A DNA stretch of 64,000 bases, from NCBI RefSeq assembly GCF_900111735.1, contig NZ_FOHW01000014.1:1-64000 (forward strand), written 5' to 3'. This document shows, piece after piece, positions 1 to 9,751 of the stretch. The stretch is from Pseudomonas graminis. GTDB taxonomy: Bacteria; Pseudomonadota; Gammaproteobacteria; Pseudomonadales; Pseudomonadaceae. The notes below the pieces were generated by a model. The model was not told the origin of the DNA. It searched no databases and worked only from the letters and a program-made list of their open reading frames with translations. Position 1 is the stretch's first letter; every line of letters begins with the position of its first letter. The translations under genes were made by a program, and so were the position numbers.

Positions 1-231
1 TGTAGGACCGGCTTTAGCCGGGAAAGCGTCAGGAGTCAAACCGCAAAATTGAGGGTGATCACACTGGCCTCTCCCCGGCTGAAGCCGATCCCACCAAGAG
101 ATCGCGTGCACTCAGCAAAACTGGATGTCGCCTCGACTGAGGGACCGGCTTTAGCCGGGAAAGCGTCAGGGGTCACACCGCAAAATTGAGGGTGATCACA
201 CTGGCCTCTTCCCGGCTGAAGCCGGTCCCAC
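1..231. repeat. Two REPIN-type hairpin doublets
   Basis: Two successive units (about 1-95 and 141-231) each consist of a GGACCGGCTTTAGCCGGGAA half, a spacer of about 45 bases, and the inverted half TTCCCGGCTGAAGCCGGTCC. Each pair can fold into a long hairpin. The spacers are also nearly identical between units. The same element recurs near 1.3, 18.5, 35, 41.2 and 52 kb, so it is a dispersed REP family of the Pseudomonas kind. It lies just past the 3' end of the minus-strand phosphatase gene. Confidence 0.9.
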
Positions 232-253
232 TAAGAGATCCGATGGGTCCCCA

Positions 254-934
254 TCAGCTCGGGCAGCCCACGGCCCCGCCATCAAGGTTTTGCTTGTAGT
301 TTTCATACTGCAGGGTGGCCTTGCCGTCGTTCCACTTGAGGGTCAGGACCAGCACTGAATCGAAGTCCCCGGCCATCCAGTCGTCAACCAGTTTGAGCTT
401 CTTGCCCGACGCCTCCTCGGCGACTTTGTTGATGAGCTCCGGCAGGTAACCGTGGGACCAGGCGGTGTAGATAGTGGCGTCGTGATATTTGTCGCGCATC
501 AGCTCATCGGCCAGATCACCGGTGTCATTGGCGGCGAAGTCGATATTGACCGGCAGACCCAGCTTGATCGCGCTAGGACCGACAGTCATGAGCGGGCGAA
601 GGTAGCTGTAAGAATGATCGTGCTCGCCCTCTTCCACATGGCGGCTGGGGTTCGCCGCAAAGATAAAGTCGGCCTTGCCGAAGGTGTTCGGCAGCACAGT
701 GGACAGGTCAATGGCGCGATTAAGGCCCTGGCAGTTCAACTGGCCCAGGCCGGTTTCGGGCTTTTCGGCGTGGCGTAGAAACACCAGCGTCTGGGTGCCG
801 TTCTTGGCCTCGGCGTGCACGCCTTTACCGGCGGCGAACCAGAAAATAGCGGAAGCGATCAGCAGAGTCGGCAACAGAAAATAGGTCATGCGCTGCATCG
901 CGCGGGACAACATAGGAGGCGTTGTAAGGCTCAT
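254..934 (-). CDS. Histidine phosphatase superfamily protein, exported
   Basis: A 226-residue protein with an N-terminal hydrophobic segment (about residues 16-36) ending AAGKGVHAEA, so it is exported or membrane-anchored in the periplasm. The phosphohistidine motif LRHAEKP lies near residue 54, and a second histidine sits in the WSHGYLPELI region. Together these fit the phosphoglycerate-mutase-like histidine phosphatase fold. The middle is less typical (histidine- and acid-rich HVEEGEHDHSY), so the substrate cannot be named. It is transcribed alone, divergently from the kgu operon, with REPINs at its 3' end. Confidence 0.75.
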   Translation of the reverse strand: MSLTTPPMLSRAMQRMTYFLLPTLLIASAIFWFAAGKGVHAEAKNGTQTLVFLRHAEKPETGLGQLNCQGLNRAIDLSTVLPNTFGKADFIFAANPSRHVEEGEHDHSYSYLRPLMTVGPSAIKLGLPVNIDFAANDTGDLADELMRDKYHDATIYTAWSHGYLPELINKVAEEASGKKLKLVDDWMAGDFDSVLVLTLKWNDGKATLQYENYKQNLDGGAVGCPS

Positions 935-1272
935 ATCGGCATGGAATTCTGATGGTTCGTGATGGGCGTGACGCCCGATGCAACGTCCTTGTCAGCGTGT
1001 GGCTCGGTGCAGTATGGCGAACGAATATTTCCGTATAACGAATGCCAATCAGATCAGAAAACGCTCAAGAGGTTGCACGCAACCACCTGATTTGCCGGAT
1101 TAATCGCCGAACGGTCAAATGCCGTTGTTTTGAGCCTCGGGCTCATGTTGGCTGAAGAGCGCTGTGCCGATTCGTTTTCAGGGTCAAGATCAAAGGCAAC
1201 AGCCGCGCGCCCATGATCCTGCTGATAGTGCCCACGCCTGGCGTGGGTATGCATCCGGGGACCCTCCGCGTC
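935..1272. other. Intergenic stretch, no gene recognised
   Basis: This is the upstream region of the minus-strand phosphatase gene. Short open frames exist on both strands, but none has a credible start, ribosome-binding site or recognisable product. No clear promoter or terminator was found. Confidence 0.5.
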
Positions 1273-1344
1273 CATTCCCGGCTAAAGCCAGTCCCACTAA
1301 AAGCACCGCCTCCCCCCTGTGGGACCGGCTTCAGCCGGGAAGCC
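1273..1344. repeat. REP pair
   Basis: Two inverted REP halves, TTCCCGGCTAAAGCCAGTCC and GGACCGGCTTCAGCCGGGAA, are separated by about 25 bases. They are of the same family as the units at 1-231 but in the opposite order. The right half abuts the long repeat that begins at about 1342. Confidence 0.85.
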
Positions 1345-1690
1345 TTTGATCTGCTTTAAAAGCGCTTTTGATCTTCGTAAACAAAAAGCCCAGACGACAC
1401 CCATCGCGACTTGGGTGCAGGCTGAACGCAGGTCTTGCGCAGTGGGCCGAGCCGCATGGATGCTGCGAGAGCGCCGTCAGGACATGGATGTCCGTTCGGC
1501 GCGGGCCCACGGAGCGAGACCGGAGTGAAGGAACCCGACGAAGTCGGGCCCAACCAGGAGCACAAGCCCTTGGTTACTTGGGGCTTTATCAAGTAACTCG
1601 CCGAAGGCGAAACAGTCTGCCCTCAGGCAGACGCTCTTGATCTAAAAACGCCGAAGGCGAAATATCTGCCGTTAGGCAGATGCCCTTCAC
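1342..1690 (+). repeat. Long composite repeat, copy A, with duplicated tail
   Basis: A roughly 300-bp element that recurs at 13272-13598 (inverted), 13776-14095 and 18541-18856. Shared blocks include GCGACTTGGGTGCAGGCTGA, a stretch around GGGCCGAGC-GCATGGATG, GCGGGCCCACGGAGCG, AACCCGACGAAGTCGGGCCC, and a terminal block GCCGAAGGCGAAACAGTCTG followed by CCC(T/C)AGGCAGACGCTCTTGATCT. Here the tail block is present twice (about 1600-1643 and 1648-1690). The second tail ends 35 bases before the PtxS operator. Open frames inside it look spurious. Confidence 0.85.
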
Positions 1691-1724
1691 GGCGTATTGA
1701 CGCCCACAAAGATCTGGTGTCTCC

Positions 1725-1738
1725 TGAAACCGGTTTCA
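1725..1738. promoter_or_regulatory. PtxS operator upstream of ptxS
   Basis: TGAAACCGGTTTCA is a perfect 14-bp palindrome matching the published PtxS operator in P. putida and P. aeruginosa. It lies 54 bases before the ptxS start, so it should mediate autorepression that is relieved by 2-ketogluconate. Confidence 0.88.
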
Positions 1739-1792
1739 GAGCCAAATAGCTCTCCCATCAAGCCTGCTGATAAATCCAATAAGGTCCAGGCC

Positions 1793-2815
1793 GTGAACAG
1801 CATCTCCACCCCGACGCGCACCCGCGTCACCATGAACGACGTCGCCGACCTCGCCGGCGTCTCAAAGGCCAGCGTCTCGCGCTTCATCGGCGATGACCGC
1901 CAACTGCTGTCCGAAGCCATCGCCAAACGCATCGAACAGGCCATCGACACCCTCGGCTACCGCCCCAACCAAATGGCCCGTGGCCTCAAACGCGGCCGCA
2001 CCCGCCTGATCGGCATGCTCGTCGCCGACATCCGCAACCCCTACTCCATCGCCGTCATGCACGGCGTCGAAACCGCCTGCCGCAAGCACGGCTACAGCCT
2101 CGTCGTGTGCAACACCGACCGCGACGACGAACAGGAACGCCTGCACCTCGCGGCCCTGCGCTCGTACAACATCGAAGGCCTGATCGTGAACACCCTCGGC
2201 CATCACCTCGACGAGCTGCGCGAACTGCACAGCGAACTGCCAATGGTGCTGGTGGACCGCAAGGTCGATGAACTGCGCAGCGACCTCGTCGGCCTCGACA
2301 ACGTCACGGCGGTCCGGCAGGCACTGGATCATCTGCAGGACGCCGGTTACCGCGACGTGCTCATGGTCACCGAACCCCAGGACGGCACCAGCTCGCGGCT
2401 TGAGCGGGTCGACGCCTTCAAACAACAGATCACCCAGCGCGCCGGCATGCGTGGCCAGGTCTGCGAAACCGGCGACCCACTGCACGACCGGTTGCGCGAC
2501 TTCCTCGCTCAGCAAGGCCCCGGCCCCAAAGCACTGTTCACCGCCAATGGCGTCGCTACCCTGATCACCACCCGTCAACTGCATGAGCTGGGCTGCCACC
2601 TGTTCGACGATATCGGCCTGATCGCCCTCGACGAGCTGGACTGGTACCCGCTGGTCGGCAGCGGCATCACCTCCCTCGCGCAGCCCACCCACGAAATGGG
2701 GATCACCGCCTTCGAGTGCCTGCTCAACCGACTGCGCGGTGATCAGGAGCCAGTGCGGCTATATGACTTCCCCGCGCAACTGATCGCCCGCGGCTCGACC
2801 CGACGACAGACCTGA
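1793..2815 (+). CDS. ptxS: PtxS, LacI-family repressor of 2-ketogluconate genes
   Basis: A LacI/GalR-type regulator with an N-terminal helix-turn-helix ([20 protein letters not shown]), a hinge ([20 protein letters not shown]) and a periplasmic-binding-protein-like effector domain to the C terminus. PtxS represses its own gene and the kgu operon, and releases DNA on binding 2-ketogluconate. I chose the GTG at 1793, which gives about 340 residues, the usual family length. An upstream in-frame ATG at 1697 would place the operator inside the coding region. The gene heads the kgu cluster, with kguE starting 106 bases downstream behind its own operator. Identification rests on gene order plus the operator sequence. 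Confidence 0.9.
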   Translation: MNSISTPTRTRVTMNDVADLAGVSKASVSRFIGDDRQLLSEAIAKRIEQAIDTLGYRPNQMARGLKRGRTRLIGMLVADIRNPYSIAVMHGVETACRKHGYSLVVCNTDRDDEQERLHLAALRSYNIEGLIVNTLGHHLDELRELHSELPMVLVDRKVDELRSDLVGLDNVTAVRQALDHLQDAGYRDVLMVTEPQDGTSSRLERVDAFKQQITQRAGMRGQVCETGDPLHDRLRDFLAQQGPGPKALFTANGVATLITTRQLHELGCHLFDDIGLIALDELDWYPLVGSGITSLAQPTHEMGITAFECLLNRLRGDQEPVRLYDFPAQLIARGSTRRQT

Positions 2816-2894
2816 CATCTGCCTGACAGATACCGCAGGTCAACCCTTGCACCCCGACGCGAACTTTTACTCGATTCGCTCGTTCGAACAAAAA

Positions 2895-2908
2895 TGTAAC
2901 CGGTTTCA
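2895..2908. promoter_or_regulatory. Second PtxS operator, upstream of kguE
   Basis: TGTAACCGGTTTCA matches the palindrome at 1725-1738 except for one base in the left arm. It ends 13 bases before the kguE ATG. That position suits direct repression of kguEKTD transcription by PtxS independently of the ptxS promoter. Confidence 0.85.
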
Positions 2909-2921
2909 GAGGACAATAATA

Positions 2922-3743
2922 ATGACCCTACCATCCGTTGCCATCAGCCTGGGCGCCTACGGTGCCGATCATGTACGTGGGCAAGGCCAGGCCAGTTTCA
3001 TCCCGCTGCTGGCCAATGCTGGCGTCAAGCGCATCGAGCTGCGGGAAGAGCTGTTCAGCCCCAGCTTCCACGATCAAGACTTCCCTGCCCTCGCCCGTGC
3101 CATTGCGGCTCAGGGCCTGGAATGCCTGTACTCGGCGCCCCTTGAGTTGTGGCTCGAAGGCGACACGCAGCCGAACCCTGAACTTCGACCGACCCTTGAG
3201 CGCGCCACCGCGTGCGGTGCGTTCTGGCTCAAAGTATCGCTGGGACATTTTGGCGAGCACTGCGACGTTGCCGCGCTGGCCGATCGCCTTGCGCCTTACG
3301 ACGTTCACTTGCTGGTGGAAAACGATCAGACCGAACAGGGCGGCCGCATCGAGCCCTTCGTGGAGTTCTTCGCGCAGATCACCGCACTGCAAATGCCCAT
3401 CGGCATGACCTTCGACATCGGCAACTGGCGCTGGCAGGAACAGTCCGCCCGCGACGCCGCGCAGCAGTTGGGCCGTTACGTCGAGTACCTGCACTGCAAG
3501 GCGATCACGGTCAACGCCGCAGGCAAACTCATCGCCGTGCCGCCAGCGCCGGCCGACCTGCAACAGTGGGAGCAGCTCATCCAGCACATGCCGGTGAACC
3601 TGCCCCGAGCCGTTGAATACCCGCTGCAAGGCGATGACCTGCTGCAGGTGACCCGCGAACAGGTTGCCCTGCTCGCCCGCCTCGGCCAGTCGCGATCCAC
3701 TCAATCCAACGCAACGGAAACGGAGGCGCTGAGCCATGTCTGA
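2922..3743 (+). CDS. kguE: KguE, TIM-barrel epimerase-like protein of the 2-ketogluconate operon
   Basis: A 273-residue protein of the sugar phosphate isomerase/epimerase (xylose-isomerase-like TIM barrel, AP-endonuclease 2) superfamily. Visible family features are [11 protein letters not shown] near the N terminus, [12 protein letters not shown] and [10 protein letters not shown], which supply barrel-end acidic and histidine metal ligands. KguE is needed for 2-ketogluconate use, but its exact reaction is not firmly established. The start at ATG 2922 is preceded by AGAGGA. A longer frame from 2847 would overlap the PtxS operator. Its 3' end overlaps kguK by 8 bases, implying translational coupling. 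Confidence 0.88.
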   Translation: MTLPSVAISLGAYGADHVRGQGQASFIPLLANAGVKRIELREELFSPSFHDQDFPALARAIAAQGLECLYSAPLELWLEGDTQPNPELRPTLERATACGAFWLKVSLGHFGEHCDVAALADRLAPYDVHLLVENDQTEQGGRIEPFVEFFAQITALQMPIGMTFDIGNWRWQEQSARDAAQQLGRYVEYLHCKAITVNAAGKLIAVPPAPADLQQWEQLIQHMPVNLPRAVEYPLQGDDLLQVTREQVALLARLGQSRSTQSNATETEALSHV

Positions 3744-4701
3744 GATCGATATTCTCTCCTTCGGCGAAACCATGACCATGCTGGTGGCCGAGCAAACAGG
3801 TGACCTGGCGCAGGTTCGCCACTTCGAGAAACGCATCGCCGGCGCCGACAGCAACGTGGCGATTGGTCTGTCGCGGCTGGGCTTCAAGGTCGCGTGGCTG
3901 AGCCGGGTCGGCAACGACTCCATGGGCCGCTTCGTCACCGACAGCCTGCAACAGGAAGGCGTCGATTGCGGCCATGTCACCGTGGACGCCTCGCACCCTA
4001 CCGGTTTTCAGTTCAAGTCCCTGGAGCTGGAAGGCGCGGACCCTGTGGTCGAGTACTTCCGTCGCGGCTCGGCGGCGAGTCACCTGTCGGTCAACGACAT
4101 CGTTCCCGAGCTGCTCAAGGCCCGGCATCTGCACGCCACCGGCATTCCAGCGGCGCTGTCCGACACCTGCAGGGAGCTTTCCCACGTGCTGATGACGCAA
4201 ATGCGCGAGGCCGGTCGCAGCGTGTCGTTCGACCCCAATCTGCGGCCTTCGCTGTGGTCGAGCCAGGCGACGATGATCCGTGAAGTGAACCACCTTGCCA
4301 GCCAAGCCCACTGGGTCATGCCGGGCCTGGCGGAGGGTGAGCTGCTCACCGGCTTCGACACCCCGGCGGACATCGCCCGTTTCTACCTGGACATGGGCGT
4401 CGAGGCGGTGATCATCAAACTCGGCGCCAAGGGCGCGTATTACCGCACCCAGCTTAATGATGCGTTCTTGCCCGGCGTGCCGGTGACCAAGGTGGTCGAC
4501 ACCGTGGGCGCAGGTGACGGCTTTGCGGTCGGCGTGATCAGCGCGCTGCTGGAAAACCTCGGGTTCGAACAGGCCACTGCCCGCGGCAACTGGGTCGGCA
4601 GCCAGGCCGTGCAAAGCCGTGGCGACATGGAAGGCCTGCCCTGCCGCGCCGCCCTCGATGCCGCCAACGTCTCGGCAGGCACGCGACGACAGAGCGCCTG
4701 A
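3736..4701 (+). CDS. kguK: KguK, 2-ketogluconate kinase (PfkB family)
   Basis: A 321-residue PfkB/ribokinase-family sugar kinase. The N-terminal substrate-binding motif is [14 protein letters not shown]. The C-terminal ATP-site and catalytic-base signature is [18 protein letters not shown], in which the aspartate of GAGD is the base. The expected reaction is phosphorylation of cytoplasmic 2-ketogluconate to 2-keto-6-phosphogluconate. It is the second gene of the kgu operon, starting inside the end of kguE (ATG 3736). A 70-base gap separates it from kguT. Confidence 0.9.
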   Translation: MSEIDILSFGETMTMLVAEQTGDLAQVRHFEKRIAGADSNVAIGLSRLGFKVAWLSRVGNDSMGRFVTDSLQQEGVDCGHVTVDASHPTGFQFKSLELEGADPVVEYFRRGSAASHLSVNDIVPELLKARHLHATGIPAALSDTCRELSHVLMTQMREAGRSVSFDPNLRPSLWSSQATMIREVNHLASQAHWVMPGLAEGELLTGFDTPADIARFYLDMGVEAVIIKLGAKGAYYRTQLNDAFLPGVPVTKVVDTVGAGDGFAVGVISALLENLGFEQATARGNWVGSQAVQSRGDMEGLPCRAALDAANVSAGTRRQSA

Positions 4702-4771
4702 ACCTCACTTTTATACACACCGAACCTCCATCACCTGCTGCGACAAAAACAACATGCTCAGGGAGCCTGAA

Positions 4772-6088
4772 ATGGACAAGCTGCTCGAATCCGTGAAACA
4801 CGCCGGCCTTAAACGTCGCTGGCTATTGATCATGCCCATCGTCTTCATCACCTACAGCCTGGCGTACCTGGACCGCGCCAACTACGGCTTCGCCGCTGCC
4901 TCGGGGATGGCCGAGGACCTGAATATCACGCCGGGCATGTCGTCTCTGCTGGGGGCGCTGTTCTTTCTCGGTTACTTCTTCTTCCAAGTGCCTGGCGCGA
5001 TCTATGCGCAGAAGAAGAGCGTCAAAAAACTCATCTTCGTCAGCCTGATTCTGTGGGGCGGCCTGGCCACACTGACCGGCATCGTCTCCAACGCCTACAT
5101 GCTGATCGGCATCCGGTTCATGCTTGGCGTGGTCGAAGCGGCCGTGATGCCGGCGATGCTGGTGTACCTCTGCTACTGGTTCACCAAGGCCGAACGCTCG
5201 CGCGCCAACACCGTGTTGATCCTCGGAAACCCGGTGACGATGCTGTGGATGTCGGTGGTGTCCGGCTATCTGGTGGCGCACTTCAGCTGGCGCTGGATGT
5301 TCATCGTAGAGGGCCTGCCGGCGGTGATCTGGGCATTTATCTGGTGGCGTCTGGTGGACGAGCGTCCAGCCCAGGCCAAATGGCTGACGGCTGAAGAGAA
5401 GACCGAACTGCAAGCGCGCCTCGACGCCGAACAGGTCGGCATCAAACCGGTGAAAAACTACGCCGAAGCCTTCCGCTCCCCGCGGGTCCTGCTGCTGGCC
5501 GCGCAGTATTTCTGCTGGAGCATCGGCGTGTACGGCTTCGTGCTGTGGCTGCCGACCATCATCAAGAAAGGCATGCAGATGGACATGGTCGAAGCCGGCT
5601 GGCTCTCGGCCCTGCCGTACCTTGCGGCGGTGATCGGCATGGTCCTGGTGTCGTGGGCGTCGGATAAAACCCAGAAACGCAAAGCGTTTGTCTGGCCGCC
5701 GCTGCTGCTGGCTGCCGTCGCGTTCTACGGCTCGTACGCCTTGGGCACCGAGCATTTCTGGTGGTCCTACTCGCTGCTGGTCATTGCCGGCGCCTGCATG
5801 TACGCGCCCTATGGTCCGTTCTTCGCCATCGTCCCGGAAATCCTCCCGGCCAACGTCGCGGGTGGCGCGATGGCATTGATCAACAGCCTCGGCGCGCTGG
5901 GGTCCTTCGCCGGTTCCTACCTCGTCGGCTACCTCAACGGCGTGACTGGCACGTTGAGCGCGTCGTACCTGTTCATGAGCGGCGCGCTGCTGGTGTCGGT
6001 GGTGCTGACGCTGCTGCTCAAGCCGGACAGCAAGGCCCGGCCCCTGAGTGACAAACCCGGCGTTGGTCCTGCCCCTGCCCATTCCTGA
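4772..6088 (+). CDS. kguT: KguT, 2-ketogluconate transporter (MFS)
   Basis: A 438-residue major facilitator of the anion:cation symporter type with about 12 hydrophobic segments. The first follows KRRWLLIMPIVFITYSLAYL, then DRANYGFAAASGMAEDL, a typical ACS-family loop. It should import 2-ketogluconate across the inner membrane, after periplasmic glucose oxidation or from outside. The start at ATG 4772 is preceded by GGGAG at 4761-4765. In-frame upstream starts (ATG 4754, or 4619 inside kguK) lack such a site. It is followed after 14 bases by kguD. Confidence 0.9.
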   Translation: MDKLLESVKHAGLKRRWLLIMPIVFITYSLAYLDRANYGFAAASGMAEDLNITPGMSSLLGALFFLGYFFFQVPGAIYAQKKSVKKLIFVSLILWGGLATLTGIVSNAYMLIGIRFMLGVVEAAVMPAMLVYLCYWFTKAERSRANTVLILGNPVTMLWMSVVSGYLVAHFSWRWMFIVEGLPAVIWAFIWWRLVDERPAQAKWLTAEEKTELQARLDAEQVGIKPVKNYAEAFRSPRVLLLAAQYFCWSIGVYGFVLWLPTIIKKGMQMDMVEAGWLSALPYLAAVIGMVLVSWASDKTQKRKAFVWPPLLLAAVAFYGSYALGTEHFWWSYSLLVIAGACMYAPYGPFFAIVPEILPANVAGGAMALINSLGALGSFAGSYLVGYLNGVTGTLSASYLFMSGALLVSVVLTLLLKPDSKARPLSDKPGVGPAPAHS

Positions 6089-6102
6089 TCCGGAGCCTTT
6101 CG

Positions 6103-7083
6103 ATGACTCACCATGTTGTGCTCTACAAGAAACTATCGGCGCCGTTGATGCAGCGCCTCCAAGCCCAAGCCGAGGTCACGCTGATCGATGATCCGAAATC
6201 CAGCGCAGGCCTGGCCCGCCTTCGCGACGCCCTGCCCCACGCCGATGCCTTGCTCGGCGCGAGCGTGAAACTGGACGCCGAACTGCTGGACCTGGCGCCG
6301 AAGCTGAAAGCGGTGTCCAGCGTCTCGGTGGGGGTCGATAACTACGACATCGCCTATTTGACGCGGCGCGGCATTCTGCTCACCAACACCCCGGATGTGC
6401 TCACCGAAACCACCGCCGACACTGGCTTTGCACTGATCATGGCCACGGCCCGTCGGGTGGTGGAACTGGCAAACATGGTTCGCGACGGCCAGTGGAAACA
6501 GAACATCGGGCCGCCACACTTTGGCTCCGACGTGCATGGCAAGACACTGGGCATTATCGGCATGGGCCGGATTGGCGAAGCCGTCGCGCAACGGGGTCAT
6601 TTCGGTTTCGGGATGCCGGTGATCTATCACAGCCATTCCCCGAAGCCTGCGGTGGAAGCGCGGTTTGATGCCCGCTATCGCAGCCTGGAAGACTTGTTGC
6701 GCGAGGCTGATTTCGTCTGCCTGACCGTGCCGCTGACCGCTGAAACCGAGGGGCTGATCGGTGCCGAGCAGTTCGCGCAGATGCGCCCGGAGACGATATT
6801 CATCAACATCGCCCGGGGCAAGGTGGTGGACGAACAGGCGCTGATTGCCGCGCTGCAGAAGGGCCAGATCCGCGCGGCGGGTCTGGATGTCTTCGAACAG
6901 GAGCCGGTTAGCCCGGGTTCGCCGCTGTTGAAGATGCACAACGTCGTGGCAACCCCGCACATGGGCTCGGCAACCCACGAAACCCGTGAGGCCATGGCCC
7001 GCTGTGCCGTGGACAACCTTCTGGCGGCCCTGGCGGGCGAGCGACCGAAGGATCTGGTCAACCCCGCTGCGTGGCGCGGTTGA
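6103..7083 (+). CDS. kguD: KguD, 2-keto-6-phosphogluconate reductase
   Basis: A 326-residue D-isomer-specific 2-hydroxyacid dehydrogenase. The Rossmann motif is GKTLGIIGMGRIGEAVAQRG. The catalytic triad is visible as the arginine in NIARGKVVD, the glutamate in DVFEQEP and the histidine in TPHMGSATHE. In this operon it should reduce 2-keto-6-phosphogluconate to 6-phosphogluconate with NAD(P)H, feeding the Entner-Doudoroff route. It is the last gene of the cluster. Outside this context the family also contains glyoxylate/hydroxypyruvate reductases, so assignment depends on the operon. Confidence 0.9.
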   Translation: MTHHVVLYKKLSAPLMQRLQAQAEVTLIDDPKSSAGLARLRDALPHADALLGASVKLDAELLDLAPKLKAVSSVSVGVDNYDIAYLTRRGILLTNTPDVLTETTADTGFALIMATARRVVELANMVRDGQWKQNIGPPHFGSDVHGKTLGIIGMGRIGEAVAQRGHFGFGMPVIYHSHSPKPAVEARFDARYRSLEDLLREADFVCLTVPLTAETEGLIGAEQFAQMRPETIFINIARGKVVDEQALIAALQKGQIRAAGLDVFEQEPVSPGSPLLKMHNVVATPHMGSATHETREAMARCAVDNLLAALAGERPKDLVNPAAWRG

Positions 7084-7434
7084 AGATCCAGACGGTAGGA
7101 GACGGCTCGAACATGGGCACAAAACTGTAGGAGCGCGCTTGCCCGCGAAAGCATTGGGTCAAACAACGCCGATGTCACAGATCCGCCGCCTTCGCGACCG
7201 TCGTAACCTCCGATTGCTCCTACAGGCTAATTTGCGTTCGACGCAGTGAAAGGGTGAGCCGAAGATCCCACCCGAAGCCGGCTTGCTGCGGGCCGCGATC
7301 GGACGAATGCGATGGGTCAGGCTAAATGGCTGGCGCTGGCAGATCCCATTCGCGGGCAAGCGTGCTCCTGCCATGGATCTCGGCAACCCACGCAATCGTC
7401 GGCGCACACAAAATCCCGGCGTGCACCGTCTGCG
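7084..7434. repeat. Intergenic stretch with a second REP type in inverted orientation
   Basis: Two halves of a different Pseudomonas REP, TAGGAGCGCGCTTGCCCGCGA (7129-7149) and its complement TTCGCGGGCAAGCGTGCTCC (7349-7368), face each other about 200 bases apart. They lie between the convergent 3' ends of kguD and the chemoreceptor gene. No coding sequence is credible here. The hairpins may serve as transcription or mRNA-decay barriers. Confidence 0.75.
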
Positions 7435-9060
7435 TTAAACCACAAACCGCGCCACCATCGCTTTCAGATCAACCGCCAGCCGCGACAGCTCATGGCTGGC
7501 TGCGCTGGTCTGGTGGGCGCCCGCCGCCGTTTGCGCGGCAAGGTCGCGGATGTTGACCAGATTGCGGTCCACTTCCCTCGACACCTGCGCCTGCTCCTCC
7601 GATGCACTGGCGATCACCAGGTTGCGCTCGTTGATCTGCGCAATGGCTACGGTGATCACCTCCAGAGCATCACCCGCCGAACCGGCCAGACTCAACGTGG
7701 TGCGGGTGCTGTCGGTATTGCGTGACATCGATTGCACGGCGTCGCCGGTGCGGGTCTGAATCCCCGCGACCATCTGTTCGATTTCCTTGGTCGATTCTGC
7801 GGTGCGGTGGGCCAGTGCCCGGACTTCATCGGCGACGACGGCAAACCCGCGACCCGCCTCCCCCGCCCGCGCGGCCTCGATGGCGGCGTTGAGTGCCAAC
7901 AGATTGGTCTGCTCGGCAATCGATCGAATCACGTCCAGCACCTTGCCGATATCACGGCCCTGGGCCGCCAGACCTTCGACCAATCCGGAAGTGGTCTGGA
8001 TCTGCCGGGTCATGTCCTGAATAGACTTCACCGTCTCGATCACCCGATCACGGCCCTCACGCGCAGCCTGATTGGACTGCTGTGACGCCTCGGACGTCGA
8101 CACCGCGTTGCGCGCGACTTCCTCGACCGCCGCCGTCATCTCGTTGACCGCCGTCGCCGCCTGCTCGATCTCGTTGTTCTGCTGCTGCAAACCGCGGGAG
8201 GACTCTTCGGTCACCGCGCTCAGTTCTTCGGCCGCCGACGCCAGTTGCGTGGACGAGCCGGCAATCAGCTCAATGGTCTGGCGAAGATTGCGTTGCATCG
8301 TCGCCAGGGCGCGCAACAGCTGGGTTGCTTCGTCCTTGCCGTCGACGTCGATGGGACGGGTCAGGTCGCCCGAGGCAATCCCTTCCGCGGCGCGAACCGC
8401 CCGGGTCATCGGGTTAACAATACTCCGGGTGAGCAACCACGCCAGCATGATAGTCAGCAGGACGGCAACCCCTGAAACAGCAATCATGCTGAGGTTGGCG
8501 CTTTCATATTCAGCTCTGGAGATCTCCCCCGCTTCATTGGCGCTTTTGGTGTTCAGGGCGATCAACTGGTTGATCTGCACACCCATGAGATCAGTGGCTT
8601 CTTTCATGCGGGTATTGATCAAGGCGCGCATGTCTTCAACCTTATCTTGACGCGACAAGTCCAACACGTTGGCCTGAATGTCGAGGAACGTTGCCAGCGT
8701 CGCTTCAAACTGGTTATACACCGTCAGCTCCTCAACCTCGGCCGGCAGCGCGGCATAGGCTTTTTTGGCGGCCTGCAACTTGCCGATCAATTCGGCAATA
8801 CGGCCTTCGACCTCTCGCAGGGAGGCGGGCTCACGGTTAACCAGTGTGCGGAATGAGGTGATTCGCAAGCGAAGGCTGTTCTCCAGCATCCCGCTCAGGT
8901 AGCCAATGCTTGGCAGCTGATTGGACTCCATGTCGATGGTGGCCTGGCGGATCTGCGCCATTCGGTGGATGGAGAAAACGCTCAAGCCAATGACCAGCGC
9001 GGCAATGAAAGCGAATCCCAGGAATGCGCGAGGCGCAATGTTCATGTTTCTTATCGACAT
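7435..9060 (-). CDS. Methyl-accepting chemotaxis protein, four-helix-bundle sensor
   Basis: A 541-residue transducer. Transmembrane segment 1 is at about residues 12-32 and transmembrane segment 2 at about 190-212. Between them is a helical periplasmic domain of about 155 residues, as in the 4HB_MCP family. A HAMP domain follows, then the cytoplasmic signalling domain with the hairpin-tip sequence [20 protein letters not shown] and [20 protein letters not shown]. It should relay ligand binding to CheA/CheW. The ligand cannot be predicted from this. There is no C-terminal CheR-binding pentapeptide. It is monocistronic, convergent with the kgu operon. Confidence 0.92.
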   Translation of the reverse strand: MSIRNMNIAPRAFLGFAFIAALVIGLSVFSIHRMAQIRQATIDMESNQLPSIGYLSGMLENSLRLRITSFRTLVNREPASLREVEGRIAELIGKLQAAKKAYAALPAEVEELTVYNQFEATLATFLDIQANVLDLSRQDKVEDMRALINTRMKEATDLMGVQINQLIALNTKSANEAGEISRAEYESANLSMIAVSGVAVLLTIMLAWLLTRSIVNPMTRAVRAAEGIASGDLTRPIDVDGKDEATQLLRALATMQRNLRQTIELIAGSSTQLASAAEELSAVTEESSRGLQQQNNEIEQAATAVNEMTAAVEEVARNAVSTSEASQQSNQAAREGRDRVIETVKSIQDMTRQIQTTSGLVEGLAAQGRDIGKVLDVIRSIAEQTNLLALNAAIEAARAGEAGRGFAVVADEVRALAHRTAESTKEIEQMVAGIQTRTGDAVQSMSRNTDSTRTTLSLAGSAGDALEVITVAIAQINERNLVIASASEEQAQVSREVDRNLVNIRDLAAQTAAGAHQTSAASHELSRLAVDLKAMVARFVV

Positions 9061-9469
9061 GGATGATCTCTCTGGAAGGCTGATACTGCGTGGCGTCTTT
9101 TTATTGTCACTCGTCCTGTTATCGGCAACACCTTAACTTTCATGCGAGCGCATTAAACGTTTATAGAGATTTATTTATGCTGCCTTACTTCATACAAGAG
9201 CTTTTAGATAGCTATAACGATTCAGCCTATGTTTAAACATGCACCTGGATATAAGCGATTTATGACCAGGATCAACTAAAGATGAAATTTTTAATGGGCG
9301 AGGATTTATTTACCGACACTGACAGGACTCGGTGCTACCTTTACCTGACTCGTGGTCTGCGGGCCAGGCTTCCTCACGCGACGCGTCGATCGCCGCCGAA
9401 ACCTGGACAGACCTGCCGTTTTCCTACCCTGCGGAGCTTGTGAAGTGCTCGATTGAACGAGGTGGGCTC
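9061..9469. other. AT-rich divergent promoter region
   Basis: The roughly 400 bases between the chemoreceptor (minus) and the DUF1652 gene (plus) are visibly AT-richer than their surroundings, especially 9130-9310. They should carry both promoters. I see no hairpin terminator, repeat or additional gene. Confidence 0.5.
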
Positions 9470-9733
9470 ATGAATAAAGTGACGTTCCCGAACGCCTGCC
9501 AGCTGATGCGCTGGCATTTTCATCCGGTGGGCTTCGAAGCCAACATGGATGCGCCCGGCAGCATGGTGGCCCGCCTGTTCGACAGGGCCAGCGGCGAGAC
9601 GGTGATCGCCATCGCCGCCATCCCCTGCGCCAGCGTGATGAATGCGGCAGACGTGGAACGCATCATTGAGGCCATTGAGCTGGAGGTGGAAACTTTCATT
9701 CCCAGGCGCTCTCTGTACCTCAATCGGGCCTGA
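9470..9733 (+). CDS. DUF1652-like small protein
   Basis: An 87-residue protein with FPNACQLMRWHFHPVGFEAN, then a strand-rich section (MVARLFDRASGETVIAIAAI) and a C-terminal helix (ADVERIIEAIELEVETF). This layout resembles DUF1652, a small domain common in Pseudomonas whose function is unknown. The start at ATG 9470 is preceded by GAGGTGGG at 9459-9466. A longer frame from 9332 has no such site and an unstructured N-terminal extension. It is convergent with the helicase gene, only 18 bases apart. Confidence 0.65.
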   Translation: MNKVTFPNACQLMRWHFHPVGFEANMDAPGSMVARLFDRASGETVIAIAAIPCASVMNAADVERIIEAIELEVETFIPRRSLYLNRA

Positions 9734-9751
9734 GCGCCTGAGCTTCCTGCC

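Noticed and set aside
1368..1640. Open frames of 69-90 codons inside the long repeat (copies A to D)
   Set aside because: They recur only because the repeat recurs, they lie in several frames, and none has a consistent start or ribosome-binding site. They are best read as repeat-derived non-coding sequence.
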